Below the pieces are notes generated by a model. That model saw only the letters and a program-made list of their open reading frames with translations. It searched no databases and was not told the origin of the DNA. A stretch of 12,006 bases of DNA, taken from positions 1-12,006 of the forward strand of contig CAYQCE010000074.1 in NCBI GenBank assembly GCA_964415885.1. Reading direction: 5' to 3'. The translations under genes and the position numbers were made by a program. This DNA is from CAYQCE01 sp964415885. Its GTDB lineage: Bacteria > Zixibacteria > MSB-5A5 > JAABVY01 > JAHJOQ01. This document shows, piece by piece, positions 1 to 4,755 of this stretch (the first letter of the stretch is position 1; every line of letters begins with the position of its first letter).

Positions 1-109
1 GGAAACGCTGACATGTAACAGGCGAGAGACTCACTACCTCGCGTTCACTCTTCTGCCCCCCTTCGCGCCTCCGGCGCGAACGTCAGGAGCGCAGGGCTCC
101 TGACCTACG
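1..109. repeat. 109-bp direct repeat, copy 1 (reaches the window edge)
   Basis: Every base from 1 to 109 is found again 228 bp further on, at 229-337, without a mismatch. The unit carries two perfect hairpins side by side: an 8-bp stem (62-69 with 73-80, 3-nt loop TCC) and a 9-bp stem (82-90 with 96-104, 5-nt loop GCAGG). A weaker 5-bp pairing (22-26 with 38-42) lies further left. The left limit is unknown because the window starts here, so the true repeat may be longer. No reading frame in it looks like protein. It is probably a copy of a dispersed intergenic repeat or the product of a local duplication; the sequence alone does not decide which. Confidence 0.93.
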
Positions 110-114
110 CCTGC

Positions 115-150
115 CTGTCATTTCCGCGAGGGTCTGCTGCTAAGCAGGCC
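115..150. repeat. 36-bp palindromic element, degenerate copy
   Basis: This matches 159-194 at 33 of 36 positions, 44 bp apart start to start. It folds into an 8-bp stem (131-138 with 143-150, loop GCTA), with one G-T pair. Two of the three differences from the second copy fall in the stem, and both leave pairing intact because a T-G and a C-G pair swap places. It lacks the outer right arm (GCGGGAAT) present in the second copy, so it looks like a truncated member of the same family. Confidence 0.85.
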
Positions 151-158
151 ACTTTTCT

Positions 159-207
159 CTGTCATTCCCGCGAGGGCTTGCTGCTAAGCAGGCCCGAAAG
201 CGGGAAT
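159..207. repeat. Palindromic intergenic repeat with outer and inner inverted arms
   Basis: The outer arms ATTCCCGC (164-171) and GCGGGAAT (200-207) are exact reverse complements. Inside them sits a 9-bp hairpin (174-182 with 187-195, loop GCTA). Together they make one long imperfect hairpin. Elements beginning with a TCATTCCCGC-like arm and ending in GCGGGAAT-like sequence are common as multi-copy intergenic palindromes in many bacterial genomes, and I infer this is one. There is no transposase here, so any mobility would be non-autonomous. A decayed relative of the inner hairpin (TAAGCAGGC core) is visible at 341-357. Confidence 0.8.
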
Positions 208-228
208 CCAGTGCACGTTCAGTTGTAG

Positions 229-337
229 GGAAACGCTGACATGTAACAGGCGAGAGACTCACTACCTCGCGTTCACTCTTCTGCCCCCCTTCGCGCCTCC
301 GGCGCGAACGTCAGGAGCGCAGGGCTCCTGACCTACG
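229..337. repeat. 109-bp direct repeat, copy 2
   Basis: This is identical to 1-109 over all 109 bases. Its hairpins fall at 290-308 (8-bp stem, 3-nt loop) and 310-332 (9-bp stem, 5-nt loop). Identity ends at 338, where copy 1 continues into CCTGCC and this copy into AAGCTGCC. Both copies are followed within a few tens of bases by a TAAGCAGGC-containing element, so the duplicated unit may be the 109-mer plus that element, with later divergence. Exact identity implies a recent duplication, gene conversion, or selection on the sequence. Confidence 0.93.
290..332 (-). terminator. Possible 3' hairpin pair after the peptidase gene
   Basis: Two perfect GC-rich hairpins lie 75-117 nt beyond the peptidase stop codon, on the transcript's downstream side. 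They could end or protect the mRNA. There is no run of U after either stem on the minus strand, so they do not fit a classical intrinsic terminator. They are also part of the repeated 109-mer, so any role in termination may be incidental. Confidence 0.25.
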
Positions 338-406
338 AAGCTGCCGTTAAGCAGGCTCATCGCATCTTCGACTGTTTGTGGTTGAGAACAGGATACCACC
401 AATCAG
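338..406. other. Gene-free spacer with decayed repeat fragment
   Basis: This is the remainder of the 406-nt gene-free left end. Bases 341-357 resemble the inner hairpin of the palindromic element (shared TAAGCAGGC), with only a 4-bp stem left (341-344 with 351-354). I see no promoter, RNA gene or coding potential in the rest. The small plus-strand frames that start around 376 run antisense into the peptidase gene and are not credible. Confidence 0.6.
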
Positions 407-2431
407 TCACTCCCCGGTCGGCGATATCTCCGGTTTCGCGCCACGTTTGCCCTTCAGATATCGATCGAACCACGACGATATCCACTGCAAACGCGCCATA
501 CGGCGATCCGGCCTTCCCGCTCGCGAGAGACCGTGCGGTTCCCCCGGAAAGCGGACCATCTCGACCTTTCGTCGGAGCATCTTCAGCGCAATGAAAAGCT
601 GTTCACCCTGCTCGATAGGACAGCGAAGGTCCTGCTCGGAGTGGATTATGAGAAGCGGCGTACGAATTTTCTTCACATGCTTGATCGGAGACATCTCCCA
701 CCAGGCCTCGTTGTCAGAGTAGGGATCTCCGGCCTGTATCTCGCGCGGCAGCGTATAACCGATGTCCGATGCGCCATACATCGAGATCATATTGACCACG
801 GATCTTTGAGTTACTGCAGCCTTGAACATATTCGTATGTCCCACGATCCAGTTTGTCATATAGCCGCCGTAACTTCCGCCGGTCACGCCCATCTTCTTCT
901 TATCGATATACTTCTGCTCGGTCATATACTCGGCGAATGCCATGCAGTCCTGATAGTCGACCGATCCCCACGCATTCACTATCGACTCGGCGTGTTTCCT
1001 GCCGTACCCCTGTCCACCGCGCGGATTGCACCAGTAGACAACATAACCGAGCGCAGCGAGATACTGCATTTCGTGGAAGAAAGAGTAGCCATACTGTACT
1101 CTCGGACCGCCGTGTATCTCCAGAATCGATGGGTACTTGCGATTCGGCGAAAAGCCTGGCGGGGTCAAAATCCAGCCGTGAATCGGGTAGCCGTCGTATC
1201 CTTTGGCGATCACTTCCCTCGGTTTCTGAATCCTGGTCGACTTGATATAATCATCGTTCAGCGAGGTCAACTTCTTCGGACGAGAATTGGGACCGGACGT
1301 CGAGATATGTATCTCCGCCGGCGTTGTCGGATCGGAGATCGCGAGCGCCACGGTCCTCGAACTCGACGCGAACGACACCATGCTGACATGCTTCTTGCCG
1401 CCGACGATCTTCCGTATCGATCCACCCTTGACAGATAATCTGGCAAGATGAGTCGCTCCGGAATCGGTGACCTGGAAGTATATGAACTTGCCATCCGGCG
1501 ACCAGTGCGGCTTCATTCCACCGAATCCCTCGGCCGTATCCGAGATCGTCAGGTCGATTGCCATCCGATCGATCTTTGGCGTCAGATTCTCCGCCTCGCC
1601 CCGGCCGACCGGAACCCGCCATATATTATAGTTGGCAACTCCCCACGCGTCATCCGGCTCATCATGCCCGATGAATGCCACGTACTTCCCATCCGGCGAT
1701 ACAGACAGAAGCTCTGCAGGACCATCCGGTTTGTTCAGCTTCCTCGGCTTGCCTCCGCCAGCGGAAACGACAAAAATGTCATCCTTGAGAGCATCACGGT
1801 CCGGGTCGCGCTGAGTGTTGGAGGCAAACGCGATCTTATCCGACCCCGGAAACCAGACCGGCGACTTGATCCAGTCTTTCATCTTCGTGATCTGCTTCCC
1901 CTTCTTCGTATCGACATCGTAAACCCAGATGTTTCCGCGATCCTGACCGAGAAATCCCTCGCTGTCGAGCTTGTAGAAAAGACGCGTTATATGCCGATAG
2001 ACCGGATCGACTTTCTTGCCGTCCTTCCTGGGCATCTCATCCGGTTTCTTGAACACGCAGAGAAGGCTCTTTCCATCCGGCGACACCGACAGATCGGAAT
2101 ATGAGCCTTCCACATCTGCAAAGACCTCTGCCTCGCCGCCGGAGGTGGGTATTCGATAGATGCCTTTCTTGTCATTTCGCTTCGATACGAAATACAGCCA
2201 ATCACCATCGGGAGAAATCGCGAGACCGGAATCGCTGACCTCACCAAACGTGAACTGCCTGAATCCCTTGCCGTCGGTTCCGATCCGGTAGATGTGTGAG
2301 TAGTATTTCTGTTTGTTGTCTGCGGCCTGTTTTGCCGTGAAGAAAATCTCGGACTCGTCCGGAGAGAGAACAACCGATCCGATGAATTTCAACTCAAGCA
2401 GATCTTCCGGTTTCACTATGTCCTTTTTCAT
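407..2431 (-). CDS. S9-family prolyl oligopeptidase / acylaminoacyl peptidase
   Basis: This is a 674-residue serine peptidase of the prolyl oligopeptidase clan. Family members cleave short peptides or remove acylated N-terminal residues in the cytoplasm. The N-terminal two thirds is a beta-propeller of WD40-like PD40 repeats, seen as recurring SPDG motifs (SPDGDWLYF, SPDGKSLL, SPDGKYVAF, SPDGKFIYF). The C-terminal part is an alpha/beta hydrolase. It has GGSYGGYM with nucleophile Ser about 520, Asp about 601 (SEQDLRCP) and His about 633 (GEPHGL), plus the HGGP oxyanion segment. There is no signal peptide, and the start MKKDIVKPEDL is charged, so it is probably cytoplasmic. The ATG is preceded by AGGAGA with a 7-nt spacing, which supports this start. 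Length is typical for the family. It is separated from the upstream gene by 155 nt and so may have its own promoter. Exact substrate preference cannot be read from sequence. Confidence 0.94.
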   Translation of the reverse strand: MKKDIVKPEDLLELKFIGSVVLSPDESEIFFTAKQAADNKQKYYSHIYRIGTDGKGFRQFTFGEVSDSGLAISPDGDWLYFVSKRNDKKGIYRIPTSGGEAEVFADVEGSYSDLSVSPDGKSLLCVFKKPDEMPRKDGKKVDPVYRHITRLFYKLDSEGFLGQDRGNIWVYDVDTKKGKQITKMKDWIKSPVWFPGSDKIAFASNTQRDPDRDALKDDIFVVSAGGGKPRKLNKPDGPAELLSVSPDGKYVAFIGHDEPDDAWGVANYNIWRVPVGRGEAENLTPKIDRMAIDLTISDTAEGFGGMKPHWSPDGKFIYFQVTDSGATHLARLSVKGGSIRKIVGGKKHVSMVSFASSSRTVALAISDPTTPAEIHISTSGPNSRPKKLTSLNDDYIKSTRIQKPREVIAKGYDGYPIHGWILTPPGFSPNRKYPSILEIHGGPRVQYGYSFFHEMQYLAALGYVVYWCNPRGGQGYGRKHAESIVNAWGSVDYQDCMAFAEYMTEQKYIDKKKMGVTGGSYGGYMTNWIVGHTNMFKAAVTQRSVVNMISMYGASDIGYTLPREIQAGDPYSDNEAWWEMSPIKHVKKIRTPLLIIHSEQDLRCPIEQGEQLFIALKMLRRKVEMVRFPGEPHGLSRAGRPDRRMARLQWISSWFDRYLKGKRGAKPEISPTGE

Positions 2432-2438
2432 ATCTCGA

Positions 2439-2444
2439 TCTCCT
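2439..2444 (-). promoter_or_regulatory. Ribosome binding site of the S9 peptidase gene
   Basis: AGGAGA on the minus strand, 7 nt before the ATG at 2431. It fixes the start choice for the peptidase and sits 4 nt downstream of a 7-bp inverted repeat. Confidence 0.8.
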
Positions 2445-2448
2445 AACC

Positions 2449-2469
2449 TCGGAACACAATCAGTTCCGA
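2449..2469. promoter_or_regulatory. 7-bp inverted repeat just upstream of the peptidase RBS
   Basis: TCGGAAC (2449-2455) and GTTCCGA (2463-2469) are exact reverse complements around a 7-nt centre. The element lies in the 155-nt gap between the acetyltransferase and peptidase genes, 4 nt before the Shine-Dalgarno sequence. Its size and dyad symmetry suit either a repressor operator or a leader hairpin that could affect ribosome access. I could not find a convincing -35/-10 pair in this gap, so the transcription start is unknown and the role is inference. Confidence 0.45.
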
Positions 2470-2586
2470 TCAGTTATGGCCTGGATTGCGGGTGCAGGTT
2501 GCCTTTGCTTCTTTAACTCAGTCTATGGTTAGCTCGTTCCATTGCGTACTGTCGAGAAAGAACCCAGGAGCATATTCAGTTCTCAT

Positions 2587-3360
2587 CTATCTCTTGTGGC
2601 AGAAACCCTCCAGAAACTCGTAGCGAGCATCGAAACCCAACCTGCGGTATGCCGTGACCGCAGCGGTATTGTTTTGTGCGACATTCAGTCCTATCAAATC
2701 GAGCTCGGTGAAAAGCTGCTCGACGAGATGCGATGTCACGGCCGTGCCGAGTCCCATGCATCGATGCGCTCGATCAGTAACCACATTACCGAGCGCAGCT
2801 ACACCCTGGTTACGGTTAATCGTGTGCACACCCGCCATCGCGATGAGCTCATCACTTTCGAAAACCCCGCGATAGAACCCGGTCTCGAGTTGATATTCCT
2901 CGAAAAAATTGCCGGGATACGATTCGAGCAGGCGCTTCACTTCCTCAATGTCCGACATCGTCAGTGTTCTTGATTCCACGCTTGTTCCGATGGGACAGAA
3001 GTCGGCCTTGTTCAATGCCATACGAAACATGCGTTCAGGTTTAGAAATTTCGAACATGTGCGACATAGTATCGGCATGCTCCGGCCACCATGCCGAGTAG
3101 AATCTGTCGGGAAGCAATTCGCACTCTTTATAGAGGAATTGCACCACAGCTTCGGGAGATCCCAGCGGGATAAATGTCACAGTTCCGGATTGATATATCA
3201 GGATTACAGCCTTAGTCTGGGAATCATCGCCAACGAAAAACCATCTGCACTTGTCGAAGTAGTAGTCATCGAGGTCGCCGAGTTGATACAGCGCCTTGAC
3301 GCGATCAGAGGATACCGCGTCTTCGATTTCCATCTTGTCTCTTGTCTCTATTACTCTCAT
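2587..3360 (-). CDS. GNAT-family N-acetyltransferase with N-terminal extra domain
   Basis: From the ATG at 3360 this is a 257-residue protein of the GNAT acetyl-CoA-dependent acyltransferase fold. The catalytic-type domain is C-terminal (about 128-250). Motif A reads RCMGLGTA at about 200-207 (the acetyl-CoA pyrophosphate-binding RxxGxG), after GNVVTDRAH. Motif B is LNVAQNN...AYRRLGF at about 225-243. The first about 120 residues are not obviously catalytic and may be a degenerate second GNAT-like half, as in two-domain GNAT/FR47-like proteins. The acceptor substrate is unknown. A longer frame opens with a TTG at 3417 inside gmhA but its first residues look unlike protein. ATG 3360 leaves a 16-nt gap to the gmhA stop, and an in-frame ATG at 3333 is another candidate. 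No strong Shine-Dalgarno sequence decides between them. It is the last gene of the long leftward run. Confidence 0.8.
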   Translation of the reverse strand: MRVIETRDKMEIEDAVSSDRVKALYQLGDLDDYYFDKCRWFFVGDDSQTKAVILIYQSGTVTFIPLGSPEAVVQFLYKECELLPDRFYSAWWPEHADTMSHMFEISKPERMFRMALNKADFCPIGTSVESRTLTMSDIEEVKRLLESYPGNFFEEYQLETGFYRGVFESDELIAMAGVHTINRNQGVAALGNVVTDRAHRCMGLGTAVTSHLVEQLFTELDLIGLNVAQNNTAAVTAYRRLGFDARYEFLEGFCHKR

Positions 3361-3376
3361 CCGACGAGCTGATGAA

Positions 3377-3970
3377 TCATATCTCGGGCGACAGCAATTC
3401 CTGAAGGAACTCGACAATCTGGTGGAGGATGAAGAGATGTTCCTCCTGTATTCGCTGTGTCGATTGCGACGGTATCACTATCGAGTAGCCGGCGATTTCG
3501 GCGAGCTCGCCGCCGCCCCGGCCTATCAGTGCGGCTGTTTCCATTTTCAGCTCGCGTGCGATTTCGACAGCCTTGTTAACGTTCTCCGACTTGCCGGATG
3601 TCGAGAGCGCAAAGAGCAGATCGCCCTGCTTGCCGAGAGCCTCGACCTGTCTGGAGAAGACGCGGTCGAAACCATAGTCGTTCGTGCACGCCGTCAGCAC
3701 CGATGTATCGGTTGTGAGCGCCACCGCAGGCATAGGGGCGCGCTCGACCTTTTCGGTCAACCGCACTATCATCTCCGCCACGAAATGCTGCGCCTCGGCG
3801 GCCGAGCCGCCGTTTCCGCAAACCAATATCTTCCTGCCCTGCTTTATCACCTCGGCCATCATGTTGGCCAGAAACTCGACCTTGTCGGGATAGTCATTCT
3901 TCGCTGCGAGAAGAAGTTTCTCACGCTCCGAGATAGCATCCAGTATTAACTGTCTCAGTTCATCACTCAC
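3377..3970 (-). CDS. gmhA: GmhA-like sedoheptulose-7-phosphate isomerase (SIS domain)
   Basis: This is a 197-residue single-SIS-domain sugar-phosphate isomerase. GmhA converts sedoheptulose 7-phosphate to glycero-manno-heptose 7-phosphate, the first step towards heptose for surface glycans. Seen here: the phosphate loop CGNGGSAAEAQHF (about 51-63), STSGKSENV (about 123-131) and RIQEEHLFILH near the end. Candidate zinc and active-site residues known in GmhA are all present: His62, Glu66, Gln175, His183. This favours GmhA over the related DnaA-binding protein DiaA, which lacks the metal site. The start is GTG, overlapping the TGA of the upstream gene in GTGA, with GGAGG 7 nt before it inside that gene (3978-3982). 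The two are therefore likely translationally coupled. No other heptose genes (hldE, gmhB, hldD) are in the window, so the pathway use is inferred. Confidence 0.87.
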   Translation of the reverse strand: MSDELRQLILDAISEREKLLLAAKNDYPDKVEFLANMMAEVIKQGRKILVCGNGGSAAEAQHFVAEMIVRLTEKVERAPMPAVALTTDTSVLTACTNDYGFDRVFSRQVEALGKQGDLLFALSTSGKSENVNKAVEIARELKMETAALIGRGGGELAEIAGYSIVIPSQSTQRIQEEHLFILHQIVEFLQELLSPEI

Positions 3971-4731
3971 AGCTTCGCCTCCGATCTCGCTCCCGTATGA
4001 ACAGCATCCGCAAACTCGGCAATGATGCCGTCGGATGCATCATCCTCAAAATGATTCCCGATCACGATGTATGACGCACCTGCTTCAACCTTCGCAGCGG
4101 CATCGCGCGGCGTTCGTATTCCACCGCCTACTATCAGTGGGACGCTGACGTATGCCGATGTATCCCTCACTATCTCTTCCGGCACCGAGTATTTCGCGCC
4201 CGATCCCGCTTCGAGATATATCATTTTCATACCGAGATACTCGCCCGCCAGTGCATGCACCTTGGCAATGTCCGGTTTGTTTCGCGGTATCGGCTGGGTG
4301 TCGGACATGTACTCAACGGATGTATGCATGCCTGACTCGATGAGAAGATAGCCGGTCGGGATCGGCTCGATACCGTACTCGCGAACCAACGGCGCGCCCA
4401 GCACCTGCTCGGTTATGAGAAAGTGTGGATTCCGTCCGGAGATCAGCGAAAGAAACAGAACAGCGTCGGCGTCGGGGACAACCTGCAGGTTGTTGCCGGG
4501 GAAGATTACAGCCGGAATGTCGCAGTGACGCTTGATAGCCCTGGTGACTTCATTCGTGTTCCGGGACATGAGCAGCGATGTGCCCACGAGGAAAGCATCG
4601 ACACCGGTCTCGGCGGCCTTCTGTATCTGGTTGGGTAAACGATCCAGATCGACACGGTCCGGGTCGAGCAGCATAAGAAACCCGGCTCCGCGTGTGGCTT
4701 TTACCTCTTTAAGGTAGTCATATACGAGCAC
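3967..4731 (-). CDS. Geranylgeranylglyceryl-phosphate synthase family protein (GGGPS/PcrB)
   Basis: This is a 254-residue TIM-barrel prenyltransferase of the GGGPS/PcrB family. The enzyme joins a polyprenyl diphosphate to sn-glycerol 1-phosphate by an ether bond, the first committed step of archaeal-type membrane lipids. PcrB homologues in Bacillus use heptaprenyl diphosphate. Motifs in order: LLDPD (21-25, metal/substrate Asp), VGTSLL (49-54), FPGN (77-80), LISGRNP (96-102), GYLLIESG (127-134), YLEAGSGA (172-179), VGGGIRTP (201-208) and VIGN (223-226). The phosphate-binding loops are therefore complete and the protein looks active. Length and the SGRNP/YLEAGSGA pattern look more like the archaeal/Bacteroidetes group than short Bacillus PcrB. 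That grouping, and the prenyl length used, need a tree. Start is GTG, with GGGAAGAG about 9-10 nt upstream. It lies 24 nt after alaS and overlaps gmhA by 4 nt. Confidence 0.9.
   Translation of the reverse strand: MLVYDYLKEVKATRGAGFLMLLDPDRVDLDRLPNQIQKAAETGVDAFLVGTSLLMSRNTNEVTRAIKRHCDIPAVIFPGNNLQVVPDADAVLFLSLISGRNPHFLITEQVLGAPLVREYGIEPIPTGYLLIESGMHTSVEYMSDTQPIPRNKPDIAKVHALAGEYLGMKMIYLEAGSGAKYSVPEEIVRDTSAYVSVPLIVGGGIRTPRDAAAKVEAGASYIVIGNHFEDDASDGIIAEFADAVHTGARSEAKL
3978..3982 (-). promoter_or_regulatory. Ribosome binding site of gmhA inside the GGGPS gene
   Basis: A perfect GGAGG on the minus strand, 7 nt before the GTG start at 3970. It supports the unusual GTG start and the 4-nt stop/start overlap, and implies that gmhA can be loaded efficiently despite a non-ATG codon. 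Confidence 0.8.
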
Positions 4732-4755
4732 GTACGGCTCTCTTCCCTGAGTACC

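Noticed and set aside
1..337. CRISPR array
   Set aside because: There are only two long repeats, 228 bp apart, with a different repeat family between them and no set of short regular repeats and spacers. No cas gene is present.
533..1438. A 301-residue open frame on the plus strand
   Set aside because: It is antisense to the well-supported S9 peptidase gene, shows Arg/His-rich composition typical of shadow frames, and has no recognisable motif.
407..2431. Secreted dipeptidyl peptidase IV
   Set aside because: There is no signal peptide or N-terminal membrane anchor, and the motif pattern suits cytoplasmic acylaminoacyl-peptidase-like S9 enzymes better.
2532..2586. Intrinsic terminator after the acetyltransferase gene
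   Set aside because: A weak AGAAC/GTTCT pairing with a long loop can be drawn on the minus strand, but the stem is short, AT-rich, and not followed by a proper U-tract.
2470..2586. Promoter of the S9 peptidase gene
   Set aside because: A TCGACA-like -35 and TAGACT-like -10 can be found but not at acceptable spacing together, so no promoter was annotated.
3361..3417. Longer N-terminus for the acetyltransferase starting at TTG 3417
   Set aside because: The added 19 residues are Ser/Arg/Cys-rich, lie within gmhA coding sequence and use a rare start codon. ATG 3360 gives a more reasonable protein and spacing.
3296..3949. A 217-residue plus-strand frame opposite gmhA
   Set aside because: It mirrors the codon structure of gmhA on the other strand. 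No motif or ribosome binding site supports it.
3377..3970. DiaA (DnaA initiator-associating protein) instead of GmhA
   Set aside because: The SIS domain is shared, but His62, Glu66, Gln175 and His183, expected for the GmhA metal/active site, are all present, and there is no replication-gene context.
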